This document shows, one piece after another, positions 10,690 to 24,058 of a stretch of DNA of 64,000 bases. Both the position numbers and the translations under genes were made by a program. The stretch comes from Paraspadella gotoi (taxonomy: Eukaryota; Chaetognatha). The stretch is from the NCBI GenBank assembly GCA_051294375.1, contig CM119265.1, positions 17,139,172 to 17,203,171 of the forward strand, given 5' to 3'. Every line of letters starts with the position of its first letter. Position 1 is the stretch's first letter. Below the pieces are notes generated by a model that was given only the letters and a program-made list of their open reading frames with translations, searched no databases and was not told the DNA's origin.

Positions 10690-13600
10690 AGAAAGTGCTA
10701 TTTAAATAGCTGGGACTTCAAAATCTGGACCGAGAAAAAATACTTGATTCTCGATTTTACAGTAAATTTTAACTTGAGTCGAAAATAATTCTTTTTACCC
10801 TAATATATACACTGGCTCTCAAGCGGTATTTTCTTTTCGTCAAAATTTTACATTTTTCAATTATAATTAATCGAATAAGTTATCTAATATAAAAAATGAA
10901 AATCAGTTTGGTATGTATTATAATTATAACGCATATTATTGGTATAATTTATCAGCGTTTACTTTTTCCAATAAAGTATTTATAGATTTAAAGGAAACGT
11001 GATGTATTATTCATATTATAAATTTTTTTTTTAGATTCTGGTTCGTTGATACATTTACTACCAGTATTTTATAATAATAAAAATGAAACCATGAAAAAAA
11101 TTCCAAGTTGTTTTAATGGACTAAATTAATAGTAAGATGCCACTTTCAAAAGTCAAAAATTTCAAAAGTAAAAAATGCTCTTGTAAAAATTTACCCTCCT
11201 CTGAAGAAAATGTGTTTTTAACATAGAACTAAGGTTTTCGTATCAGTATCCCTAGATTGAAGTCGCCTGTAAAACGAAGGAATAGAGATTTTGCCAGGAG
11301 GACCGCTGTCCCGGTAAGAACAGTTTGTTGAGAAGTAACGTGATATTTGAAAGGGTGAGAACCGATGAGGGACATTGGATGGGGCAAATGACCGTATAAC
11401 TTTATAAGAAACAACGATAGATAGCAAACAAGCTGAAATGAAATAAAGAAACAATCGTTTCGATTTTAGTTTACTACGACAAAGTGAAAAATCATTTCAT
11501 CAGTGAAGGTACTTTCTGGGTTATATAATGCATCGACTGTATCTTGTTTCCGCAGAGATGTTCTCTGCCTTAGATTTCGTTAACTTGCAGGGAACCAATC
11601 GCTACTTCAAGTCTATCTCTGTAACTTCGATCGAGCCTATGAACTATTCATAAACCTGTGCCGAAAGTCAGGGGTTCAGCTATGCTAAATTATCGTAAAT
11701 AAGAATGGATAGGATTTAATGGTGTAGCAATTGCCAAATCTTCGGAAGTCCGCTGTATTTTACTAGAACACGTAGCAATAAGTTTCCGACTAAATATTAA
11801 GGATGAGTACTTATGAAACATAATCGGTTTCACATGATAGAACTATCGGGAACGGACTGGAGAGAGTCTTGATGAAGCGCAGGTGCTATTTTATCTAAGG
11901 GGGCTTAAACCAGTGCCAAAGTCAGGGGCTAAGTTCTTTTAAGATTTTTATACATTTCATAAAAGTGCTTCGTTTTATTTTATAACGATAAGTAACAGAG
12001 CATAACTACAAGCTAAAAGAGCTCTTCTAGTTTCTTCTCATTTACTTGCTTCGACTTTTGCGTTCCAGTTTTCTTGATCTATACGAGCCAGATGTTCGCG
12101 CCTTCCCTTACGCAATAAATCATGAAATCGTTGGCAGGATTTTGTATGCGTGAAAGACTGCAGCATAGCTTTGGATCGCGTTTAAAACAGTACAAATTAA
12201 AAAGAACTAAAACAGTCTTCTTATTCAGCTTTGTGTACCTGCTTTTCTAAGCATTGGACCATTTGCCAATGCGAAATGCTTCACTTACAAATCTCGTTTT
12301 TTCTCGACGATGCACCAGAAATTTCTCTTGGATTCAAACCACATCTTGTCTTCCGGAAAAATAATATTGTCGACACTGATGACGAGACGCAACGAACGAG
12401 ATGGAAAGCGCACGCACAAGCGGCGCGCCACCCGCCAGCGCGTCGAATATTTCCTCGTTAAGACTCGACGCGAGCGCGAGGGTCTTAACGTTTCTTTATC
12501 AAGCGGCGCGAACGTGAAATGCAGTGGGGCTCCTCATTAGCGGCGAAAAAGGTGACGGACGTCGCGCGCGTCAGAGCGTCACAAAAAATAACGAAGCCGA
12601 CTCACGTGACGGCACGATGAAAAACAAAGAACGGTAATTCAAATGTGTTGCGCCCGCAGTGACTGCCTTATCAGCGTGTATTTATCGATGAATAACAATG
12701 ACATATCGTGAACATGAATGAAATACAATGACTACAATAATCTTTTTAGACCGTGTATTTTATTCCTGTATAGTTTTAGGATTTCGCTGAATGCGGCGGC
12801 TAGCAGATTGAGATTTTTTTCTGTTTTAACAAATGAGCAACAACTATAGGCAAATTTATGATTTTAACGTAAGGGGACAGACCCGCACCGGACCGAAAAG
12901 TGTCCTTCATGGATTGCTCCGCGAGTACCTCGCGGCGCAACTAAAAAAGAGGCGTGACAACGTTCGAAAGAATCACAAAGCACCTGCCAACGGTTCCTTT
13001 GTTTTATACTTTCAGCTTTTGTATTAATTGGAATGCGTTTGGCGAGTAATCAGTACAAACGGAATTTCTTACCAATAATGAGCGGCGAGGCCTAAGGTTT
13101 AAAAAACTCAATTCGTTCTGCTTAGTAAATGCCCCATAAACCTGCGTTTCGTTTGAAAGAGCAATTATGTTGGGCTCTTTGGAAAGATTAGGAAGGCTTC
13201 AAGGTCAGGAGACAAACCAATTTGGAAAAAAGAGTTGCAATCGTTGAAGTCTCAAAACTAAAATGACAAAGCTGAACGTCAAATCAAATTACTTTTGCCC
13301 TTCGAATGAGTTTCTTCTTCTTTTTTTTTTTTTTGCCTAAAAATTCCGACTTACATCGTTCAAATGAACTTGCCCGTTATAATTACGAAATTTTTCTTAA
13401 CGAATTTCGAGAAAGGAAAAAAAAAGGGAGAAAGGATGAATAAAAGTTTGAATAGAAGATGGAATTAAGAGGAAATTGGAAAAAGGAAGTCGAAAGATTG
13501 AAGGAAAATAATTTAAAAATTCAAAATGAAACTGGAAACGTGAGAGAGAATGGGAGAAACTGGGAGATGATAAAGAAGGAAAGAAGAGAAAGAAAGAAAA

Positions 13601-16600
13601 AGAAGAAAGAAAAGAGAGTTTTTAAAGGTTCCCGGGGTGCTCAACAATATATTTGATTTATAACTTTCTGATTTTCGTACTGAAACGCTTAATGGCTCCG
13701 ATGGGACTAATAAGAAAAACATGGCGTCGAATATGTCAAAAACGTTTCCCCATGGACGACCAAGAAGTAAGCCAACTACTAGGAAAACATCAAATTTAAA
13801 TTAATTATAAATCAAAACAAGAGACCTATTAAGGAAGCTATGAGATAATTTTAATTCAGAATATAATAATAAGTTGCTAAAGGAATTGACTGTTAATACT
13901 TATTAAGATAATTAAATTTTATATTTCAGGCATTTAATGAATCAAACGATCACTCCTTCTTTTTCAAAGTCTCTGCTCAAGTGAACACAACCAAACTAAA
14001 ATTCAAAAATTCTCTCATTAGGAACGAAAAGCAAAACTCTTAGGTCGACGCAGTTAGCGCTTCCTAATCAGAAGGCAGGCAGTATTCGGAGAAATAAAGA
14101 TACTGTAGTTTGGGAGATTATGTATGCGGAGTCCTCGCGCGATGAAAACGCCGAGGCACAACTTAGGGGAGGGAAGAAATTTTTTTTCCCAGGCGGGGAA
14201 AAAAAAGATGGCTGCCCGAAGACTGGAAGAGCAGGAAGAAATGGGTTCATTACGGCCTATTTTTGATTGTATCTACGAGACGCTTTTTGAGCGAAAAGAG
14301 GTTCCGGATATCAGTAAGAAAAATGTATTTTTGAAAAACTTTTTTTTTTTCTACCTAAGGGCGAAAGAAAAGAATAGAAAAATGTTACAAAAGGAAGAGC
14401 AGAAATAGGAAAGTGAAATACTTACTTATAAAGAAGAAATACAAAGAAAGAAAAGAGAGGGAAGAGGGCGAAAAAAATGAGAAAGCCCTGGTTATGAAAT
14501 ACAGGGGAAAGGCGGTAATAATGCGTCGGTCATGTAACAATATCGTCGAAAATGCGAAGAGAAAAATGAATTCAAAACAGACAACACATGCAGCAAACAA
14601 AGGGAGAAGAGTTTAGGGGCAGCTAAGCGGCGCAGAGTTTTAAATGGGTGAGGAATGAGGATCATATGAATTGTGCCAAAAGCGGAACCGAAAAAAAGGG
14701 TAGTTAAAGTGAAGATAAAATTTAAAATTGGACGTAAGGGTTGTTTCGGTGAGGGACGAAGAGAGGAAGATAAAGAAAAGAGACCGCTCGTTGAGAGAAG
14801 ATATGAAAAAAGGTAGTTGAGAGAAACGCCGAGGGGAAAAAGAGAGACAAAGCGAACCGGAAAAAAGAAATATGAAGGCGGTTGAGGAGCGGAGATCGGG
14901 CGGCGCGGCGGTGGCGGCGGCGGGCGGCGGTGGCGGCGGCTGCGTGGCGGGAAAAGGAAGGCCGGAGAAATGGCAGTTGGTTGCATGGAATCCGTCGGCA
15001 TCGAAGGGAAACGAAAGAGAAAAAACGTGGATGTCTTAATGTCGAAGAAAAGAGAGATCTTTTGATGAGATCAAGAAATGAAAGCGAGCGGCGCGCTCCG
15101 TGCCGATCTCGTCCTTTCTCATCTTCGTAAACATTGAAAGGAAAGTCTGCATCGTAGGTGTTTGATTGTGAAAAATCGAAGCTTTTAAAAATCTTTATTT
15201 CAATTGTAATTAATTATCGAGAAATTTTATATGAGACTTTAAGGTTGCCATTGTAGTTTATGTCTTAATTTTAATTGATTTAAAAATAAACAATTTGTTT
15301 TGTCACGTCCAAGACGGACAGACTGAAGCAAGTTAAATCACGGAAGTCTCAGCAGCAGCAGTGAAAAAAAATCCCCTGACGCGTGTCGTAATCAGGCGTC
15401 GCTGTTTCTCGTTCTTTCTCTCAGCCGTTCAGGATATTATGGAATCCGACCCCCCCCTGTCCGATTATAAAATTTAAAAATTCTCTGCGCATCTAAATTT
15501 TTAAATGAATATAATATTATCGGCGCTCATCTCCTTTGGCTGGAGAATCCGCGAAAGAACGAAGCAGAAGCGTGGCGGCGAACGTGACTGCAACGTGGAC
15601 GAAGAGGCGAGCCGTAGGCGGTGGGAGAATCGGTCTTGGAAGAGGAAATTAAGATTTACCTGTGCGAACGGAAAGTCAACAAGGTTTACGACAAGTATAG
15701 TAACAGCAAGAATAGTACACGTATCAAAGTCAAAGACATACAATGGTTTGAAAATCCAGGGCTAAAAATAGAATCCAAACGTAAACATAAGCCTAGGCTT
15801 ACGAAAAAAGCCCCACAGTAGCCGAAGGGAAGAAAGAAACGAGCGAATTTCTGCGTCGTTTGGATTTATTTTGTTTCACTGGATCTATTTTTAGCCTTCC
15901 CGCCAAAACAGACTCGTTATTGAGGGCGTCCGTTGATAGAAGAAAGGATTGGCGCTGAAATGAACCGACGGAGAAAAACAGTCGAAGTAAAACAATTCTT
16001 TTTTCTCGAGACGAGCAATGTTTTGACTCTCAAGCTTTACAAATGTGAGGAGAATGATTGACGCTAAAAACTTTGCACGAACTCTCACTCATTTCGAAAA
16101 AAAAACTCGTGAATTAAAAAAACATTTTTTCCGAAAGGTTTTGTTTGTAAAGAAAGACGAAATGTTGTAAAAGGCGACGTAATCGACGTGGCCGGGGCCC
16201 TCTCACTATAAACGTAACTATAGCATTTAAAATTAGTCAAAGACAATCTTCATTTACGATATCACAACAAGACGAGCGGGGCATAATTACGTTTTTTCCT
16301 GCAGTTTAACCATTTATTTGTTTTCCTTCTTCTCTCCTTCGTCTCACATTTTGTTGGTGAAGGGAATTTTGCGACCTTCTCATGAATAAAATCCTGGGTT
16401 TTAGCGGTGAGGGATTGCTTGTTTTATGGCAAGCAATACATTGTGATTCTTTGCGTTAGGTTTTGCGTTATTTTCCCGTTTTACTGAGGACGTGTTATTC
16501 GGCTTTTGTTATATTGTTATGATTTTTAGGTTATTTGAACGAGAGGGTTTTTTTTGACCTTTCGTGTTTGAAAGGGCATTATCAGGGAGATAGTAGTTTC

Positions 16601-17960
16601 TAATTTTTTGCTAGAAACTTAGTTTAATGTCGTTGTTTATATTACCTTTTGCTCCTCGTAAAGAATAGTAAAAGGACAAAACGAGACTCTCGCGTGAAAG
16701 ATATTTGGCGATTGAAAGGGTTTAGTGATGAAGTAGAAATCAAACGAGAGTTCAAGAAGTTTCTTGAATTGAAAAGAAGGCGCAGGTCAAGAACCTAACA
16801 AAAACAAGAAAATATTTGGAACAGTGAAAGGAGAAGCAGCACTGCAACCGAATTCTTGAAAAAAACTTTGTCCAAAACCAGGCATAAAGTAGAAAACGTC
16901 CCCACGGCACTTCATTTAGAGGTTAAACGAGGACGATTGGGAAGAGGGGAACGACCCGCCAAACCTTCGCTCGTTCAAAGACAAACGACGACGACGAAGA
17001 ATTTAAAGCGTCATGAAGGTACGTCTGCCTACATTGAACCCATAAAATACCTTATAACGTTTTGAAGGCGAGATAGCCGAAAGACATTTTCGATCCGAAA
17101 CTCGCGGAGAAAAACGGAAAAAGGGGGGAAAAAAAGGAAGAAAAACAATTTGAGCGAAAAACAAGACAAGAGGCGGGAGAATGGAAATTCCGTACACAGG
17201 ACCTCGAACGGACGGACGTTAAACTCGATGTCTCGTGAAATGGTGGAGGCAAATGTCGGCGTCTTGAAGAAATGCCGAAGTTTGGCCGCAAGATTTCGGG
17301 CGATCGGAGATGGAATCTTCTTTGACTCGAGTCTCACATCTCACATCTCGATTTGCAGTCAACCACCTAACGATCAACGATCCTTTACTCAAAAATCAAA
17401 AATCTATTCGTTATCTTTTAACATATTTTTATTTCGTCTCTTGAGCTTCAAACAACTTAATAACGTTGGTTTATCCTGAATACGATTCCCGTTTTGGATT
17501 GAAGTGCAAATTAATCGTGCACGCATAAAAATATTTCTCAGAATAAAAAAAAAATCTTTAAATAGTCGGCAGGATCTCTTTTTAAATATTATTCAGAAAC
17601 GCCAAATACAGCCTCTCAATACACAAAATAGATGAACCGAATAATAAAAAAAAAAAATGAAGTAACAACACATATATTTCTTACAATCTGTTTTCCCGGA
17701 TTAAGTAATAAACGAGGAAGTCCAGTCAAGTCCGGTAAATACAAACGAGATTGCCGTCATCAAAGTAACTTGCCAAGCAATCTGTCCCGACCCCGCGCGG
17801 AGCCTCGGAGCGAAAGGCAATAAACAACGACGAGAAATGGAATTTATTTCCTCGGGATTTTGTCTCGGGAAGAAAAAAAAAAGTGAAATATTTGACCGAG
17901 AGCGAACATTAGCGAGGGCATCGAAATGGATCCTCTTTGTGACGTTTCGATCCCATTTTC
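10690..17960. other. Long non-coding stretch without certain genes
   Basis: AT-rich sequence with islands of higher GC at 12360-12640 (contains CTCACGTGAC), 14870-14960 (GGC-rich) and 15540-15660. A ~20-bp motif, GTGCC(G)AAAGTCAGGGG, occurs twice (about 11660 and 11912). Short frames at 11218-11454 (minus, hydrophobic start), 12833-13027 and 15621-15821 are open but match nothing I know and show no supporting splice structure. I call no gene here. Confidence 0.45.
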
Positions 17961-18213
17961 ACGTCTCTGTCTTTAAAGCCCTCGGCAAGGATTTTTCATA
18001 CTATTTGCGGTTTCGGAACTCTCCCGCCTCCACATCTCTCTCTCATCTCCTCTCTCGTCGTCTCTCTCTCCTTCTTCTCTTCTCTCGGAATCTCTCTATC
18101 GGATCTCGATCTCCGTTCTCTTCTCGCTCTCTCTCCAGAACTACGAGACATCCGATCTCTCGCTTCTCTCATGTTCGACTCTCGTCTCCATCTTCAATCC
18201 GTCACTCCTCTCA

Positions 18214-18249
<36 letters not shown>

Positions 18250-19152
18250 CGCGAAACAAGTGCAATGGAGCAGGAGGCACGGATTTAAAAGGAGCGGCAG
18301 CGCGGTGAATCTAAGTCTGGTTTATTAAATCCCTCTTTCTTTCTCTTAAACAGACTTCAATGGAAGGTATTAACGGTCAGGTCACTGTCTATGGCCCTCC
18401 GTGAAAAATTAATTTCACGATTTCAATGAGCACTCTCGTTCGTCTTCTCCTCTTTTCTTCTATTCTCTCTCCTTCATTTCCCTGTCAATTCTCAGTTCTT
18501 CCCTCACTCTCATCAGAGCATCGATCGATCTCATCTCTCTCTCAGGATCCTCATCCTCCTCAGCCACCTCGATGTCTCACAGGTCCTCATCTCTCTCGCC
18601 CTCACCAATCCATTGCTCTCGTCCCGCATCTCTCATCTCATCTTCTCTCTACCTCCTCGTATTTCTCTTTCCGCCTCATTTATCCTTGGTCCGCTTATTG
18701 CTTTTTTCTGCTTACTGAAATTATTTCTTTTCTTCTTTCATGGAACATTTTCTTTGTCGTTCTTTTTCAATTTTTTAATCTTTTTAACAACATCACTTTG
18801 ATTTTTTGTTTTTTAAAGCTCTGTGAAAAAAAAAATAGTTTCAGAGAACGAAGGAACCTACTTATTTTTCATTTCTTTTGGCTGTTTTTTCTTTCTCTCT
18901 TCTCTCTCTGTCTCTTCCTGTCTCTCTCTTCTCTCTCCCTCTCTCTCCTCCTCTCTCCCCTCTCTCTCTCCGCTCCTATCCTCTCTCTCTCGATCTCCCT
19001 CCTCCGTCTCTCGTCTGTCTCTCTTCTTTTCCTCCCTCCTTCTTTCTTTCGCTTTGGCTTTGTTGAAAAAATCTGTTAGGAGAAATTTTTTCTGTAACCA
19101 TCGTCCTCGCTCTTTCTCTCCTTCGGGTCTCTCGCAACTTCTCTATCTTCTA

Positions 19153-19177
19153 NNNNNNNNNNNNNNNNNNNNNNNNN
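19153..19177. other. Assembly gap (25 N)
   Basis: Twenty-five Ns flanked by overlapping, near-duplicate sequence on both sides, which indicates a gap that was filled too far and not merged. Confidence 0.99.
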
Positions 19178-19294
19178 CTTTTTTTTGTTTTTAAAGCTTG
19201 TGAAAAAATAGTTCAGAAACAAGAAACCTACTTATTTTTTCATTTCTTTTGGCTGTTTTTTCTTTCTCTTCTCTGTCTCTGTCTCTGCTCTTAC

Positions 19295-19334
<40 letters not shown>

Positions 19335-20687
19335 CTCCTTCTTCTTTCCTTTGGCTTTGTTGAAAAAATCTAGTTAGGAGAAATTTCTGTAACCATCTCT
19401 CTCTTCTCTCTTCGCTCTCTCTTCTCTACCTCTACACGTCTCATTTTCCTAAATTTACATGGCACGGCTTGACTCTGTCTCCCTGTCTTGACTCAATCAT
19501 GACCCAAACTAAGCCCCCAGGCGCCGCTTTGGATTCTTTCTTTGGCTCAATTCTTGAAATCTCTCCACTTTTCAACTACATCGTCACGAGCCCCCACGTC
19601 TTTTGTTTTCCTTTCAATCCTGACATCTACTTTTAGAGTTTAAAGTAATTTACTTCCGAAAGTAATTTTTCAACGAATGTAATTATTAAATAGTTTACTT
19701 CGAAGCAACAGTCGAACACTGTATTCTTTACATCTTTCAGAAAATCACCGGTTCATCGTTCAAATCTGAACGAAACAACGATTTCAATATTAAACTTTTT
19801 TCTCCCCCCCAAGCATTGCCCTCAACTTTGGATTAAACTTAACTTTCTCGTGGGCTGTTTGTGAACTTGAGTAATAATTTATGCAAATAAATTTCCTCCC
19901 ATGTTTTCACGATAGCAAGTTCTGATTTATTTTTCTTTTTTGTTTGGGGGGGGGCGTGGGCGATTTAAGATCGTTTCTGCCAAACTCACAGTTTTTTCTT
20001 CAAATCTGGTGCCAAGTATTCTCGTCAGAAATTATTACCCAATTTTCTAAGAGATTTGTTTACAAAGTATACAACGTTTCTAAACAATAGAATCAGTCTA
20101 TTCTCCTCTACGTACAAAGGCACTCCCGACATTTCTCTCCTTTAATCTATTTTTTCAATCCTGGCCTCTGCGTGGATTCGACCTTTCTCCCATTCTCGCT
20201 CGCAAACTTTCCTTTTTTTTTCCCTTTTTCTGACCGTCTCATTATTTCAATTCTTTTTTTTTTTTCATTATTTCTTTTCCTCCCTCCTTTTTTCTTTCTC
20301 CTTCTTTTCTCGGAATCAAACGATAACATTTTTTCTTGGTTCCACGCTGCACTAAATGGAAATGAGCCGCGTCGGCAGTGCTCGGCAAAGGGAGTCGTAG
20401 CGCGTCGGCAGAAAAGAAGAGCTAAAAGCCAACATTTTCTCAAAGTGGACAAAGAAAATGGGGAGAAAGGAAGCGGAATGTACGTCGACAGCGTCGATAT
20501 CTACGTCGGCAGTTGGCGACGGCAGTTGATTCGGCTGCTGTCGGCATATTCACCAAAATCTGCTGTCGAACAGCCACGTTGAATGACGAAAGGACAAGGA
20601 CGAGAGGTCGAAAATGGCCCTGTCGAAGTAGGGCGCGAATCAAAAGTGGGAAAATAAGGAGGAAAGAGAGAGAGAGAGAGGAGAGAT

Positions 20688-20748
<61 letters not shown>

Positions 20749-22585
20749 TCGACCGCGGTTTATTTTCGCAAAATGGAAAATAAGAGACAAAGCGACGAAT
20801 TCGGCGCCACAGTTTGGGTTGTAAAGCGACGGACCGGTTAACAATGGCCGTTCTCTACGATGAAGAGAGAGAGAGAGAGGATGATGTAGTGAGTGGAAAG
20901 TAGGAGTAGAGAGAGAGAGAGGAAAGATGAAAAGAGAAGAGAGAGAGAGAGAGAGAGGAGAGAGACAGAACCATGGGCGTGAATGGACCCAGAGAGAAAG
21001 TCTCGGGTAGGAGTGAATGACCGGGTCGCGTGTCGGAAGACTCGAAAGAAGACCACTCCTTCCCACACTTAGTTAATCATTATTGAAATAAAAGTACATC
21101 TATTTCGCGCATATTTCCATGGGCGTTCATTTTAACGCCGTAATCTCGTTATTCATCACCAATATGGATGGAGTAGAGAGAGAGAGAGAAGAGAGAGAGG
21201 AGAGAGAGAGAGAGAGAGAGAGATGAGAGAGAGAGGAGAGAGAGAGAGAGATTATTTCATAGACTGGATGAATTGAGTTGGCTCCATAGAAAGAAAAAAA
21301 TCCTTTAGTTTTTTTCTCATTTGCATTAGTAGATAACTATACATAGGAGATATATCGTCACCGTATTGAAAAAATTATCCTTTTTTATTAAATTTCATTT
21401 GTAAACAGTTGAAGCTTTTTTAATAACTATGTATAAATGTTAAAAAATACCTTAAAACGACACTGTGTCCATAAAATAAGGCTTAATTGAAATTATAAAA
21501 TTATACCGATAACAACGATAAAACAATATATATATATATATATATAATAAATAAAATAAATGAAATATACGGAAAGACGAAAAAAAGGAAACGAAAGTGG
21601 AGGGGATAGATAATCTGTGTGGAAGTTTAGCGCGAAAAGAGATCAAGACTACAAGAGTAGAGAGGATATTGAAGGATGAGAAGTGAGATTCGAAAAAGCT
21701 TCGACGGATTTAAAGGATTCTGAGTTGAGTAGTGAAAAATTTAGCGACAGGTGGGGTGCGCGGACCGGCTGGGCTGAGGGGGTAGGGGCGAGTGTGGACG
21801 AGCCTCTCGATCGCCGCGGCCTCGAAACTTTGGTCAACTTTTAATGCGACGAATCGGTATGGGCGTTTAGGAGGGGGCCACGGTTGGAGAGAGAAGCCGC
21901 ATTCGAAAAATATGAGAGCATAAGAACGATGAGAGAGAGAGAGAGAGCAGTAGAGAGTGTGTGTGGAGATAGAGAGAGAGAGAAGGTTTATTATAAGTAA
22001 AATAAACGAAATTTACATTGTTTAAAAAATATTGCGAAAAAAAAAAAACCGTTTAAAAGAAAATTAGCCAATGTTAATGGTCAATTGGCTCTGGCCGATT
22101 CGCCATTTCCAAATAAAATTTCGAATAATATCAGCACTTTCCCGAATTATTGTTCATAAAGGGCAATGCGGAAAGGAGCTCAACAAAGGTTGCGTTGAGA
22201 AAGAGTTATGGATAAAGAGATCACAAGGAGGTGGGTTTAGAGGGCAGAACGAGGTAATGCGAAAGGTGTAAAAAAGGACGTAAAGAAGATGGCGCGCAAA
22301 AACGTCCGATGAAACGAGGAAGCGATATTAAAAGAAACAGAAGCGATGGTGAGCGAGGTCGTCATGAGCGACATCTGAGAAATGAAGGCCGGGCGGCGGA
22401 TAATAAAGAAAAATGGCGGCCGCACTTACCTCTCGAGCTACAAAGACTCTCACTTTTCAATTCGCTTTTCTAAATTCTTTTTTTTTTTCCTCCTGACGGC
22501 GGAGAGACGTAAATGATGTAAATGGATTTTCTTAAAAGGCGTCAACTTTTAGGGGTCAGGGATCGGCGGAGGAAGCGCCGGCCGG

Positions 22586-22609
22586 TTCCCGCCTTTTATT
22601 TTTCCCGCC
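22586..22609 (+). promoter_or_regulatory. Tandem TTCCCGCC (E2F-like) sites, copy 1
   Basis: TTCCCGCCTTTTATTT occurs twice head to tail, followed by more T-rich sequence. TTTCCCGCC matches the E2F binding consensus. About 170 bp to the left is ATGGCGGCCGC, similar to a YY1 site. The same pair occurs in copy 2. That this is a promoter is inference only. Confidence 0.3.
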
Positions 22610-23964
22610 TTTTATTTTTTCTTCTTATGGTTTTTGTATTTTCGGTTTTTGTTTAGTTTTTTTGTTTATTTTCTTTTTTTTTTGTCTCGAAAAATGACGC
22701 AATTTTTTTTTTTTTTTTTTGTGAGAGCGGAACTTAACGCTTTTTTTTCTCGGCGGAAAAAAGCAATTCAGTCAGCCTAAAATTTGGAATTAAAATTAAA
22801 CTTCAAATTTTTTTTTTTTTAGAAGTTTTAAAAGCAGAAATTTTTAGGAACTGAAAAAAAATGTTGAGTTTTCTCTGAAAAGACTTTATATATGATTTTT
22901 TTAACTCTGCGACCAAAAAGACTAGGCCTTGGAGAAAAGTAAACTGACGAATATAAAAACTCGGTCCGGTGGAAACAATGGTAATAATGCCCTTTCATTA
23001 TATGGTTTTCTTTATTATAAGTTAATCGTTGTCATCGTTTCACTATATGGGTTTTTCTTATTTAAAAATAATGCTTTTATTATTTACGGATGCCAGTCCT
23101 TTCTTTATTTGCGGAGAAGCCCGCGACCGGATCGTTCGCTTGGCCCCTGCCACAAGCAGTCGCAAAGTGCTAGGTGACCCAAAGAGCATCTCCCCACCCC
23201 CCAGCAATAGACCCACCCGTTCGAGTTGCGCCCCGGGCATAAGCGCCCACTCGCCCCCAACGAAAATTTCCATCTCTATTTTACGTTTATCTCACGACGT
23301 ATTACGTATGGCATTTTTCATTCATGCGTAGCGTTGTCGTCGGTCGTCGTCGTCGTCGTCTTAGTAACGGTAGGTTGCCATTATACAGGTGAAAAAAGAG
23401 ACGCATAAAATTATAAACGAATGAGAAGTAATTATTTCCTTTTTTTTTTAATTAAAGGAAAAAAAAAAACAATCGGCAAAAATGCAGAAGTAAATTTAGT
23501 GCAGGAATAACACGAAAACACGTAACACGAAATAAATTTATTTTATAAATTTAAATTTTAAAACATTTGTACCGTCGAACGCCAATGTCAAATGAATGAT
23601 ATAAAGAGTAAAATCTTATAAATGATAAATTTTCCGCCGTAATTGTAATTTTTGCAAGAAGGAAACAAAAATGATGCAAACCGAAAGGAGACTCTGACGC
23701 TAAGATGAAACGCTGAGAGACGAACTCTAGCGACGTCCAATCCTGGAGAACGACGTCCGCGACGACGACGTCGACGCACGAAAACGACGACATTAAAAAA
23801 CAACGACGAGAGAGACGACCTCGCGACGAACCGCGATCCTTTACTTCTTTTAACGACGACGACGACGACGACGGACGACGACGACGTTAGCGATGGAGAC
23901 GACTCAGACTACAGCGTCCGGTTTTGGAAACGGCGAAATGACTCTTTCGCGCGCGCCTCGCGCG

Positions 23965-24003
<39 letters not shown>

Positions 24004-24015
24004 TGAGAGAGATGA

Positions 24016-24058
<43 letters not shown>

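Noticed and set aside
11218-11454. Small secreted protein on the minus strand
   Set aside because: A hydrophobic start is followed by unremarkable sequence in AT-rich DNA. There is no splice or homology support.
12590-12620. CLEAR-type lysosomal enhancer (CTCACGTGAC) for NAGLU
   Set aside because: It is a single E-box 42 kb from the gene with no other supporting site. Any link would be speculation.
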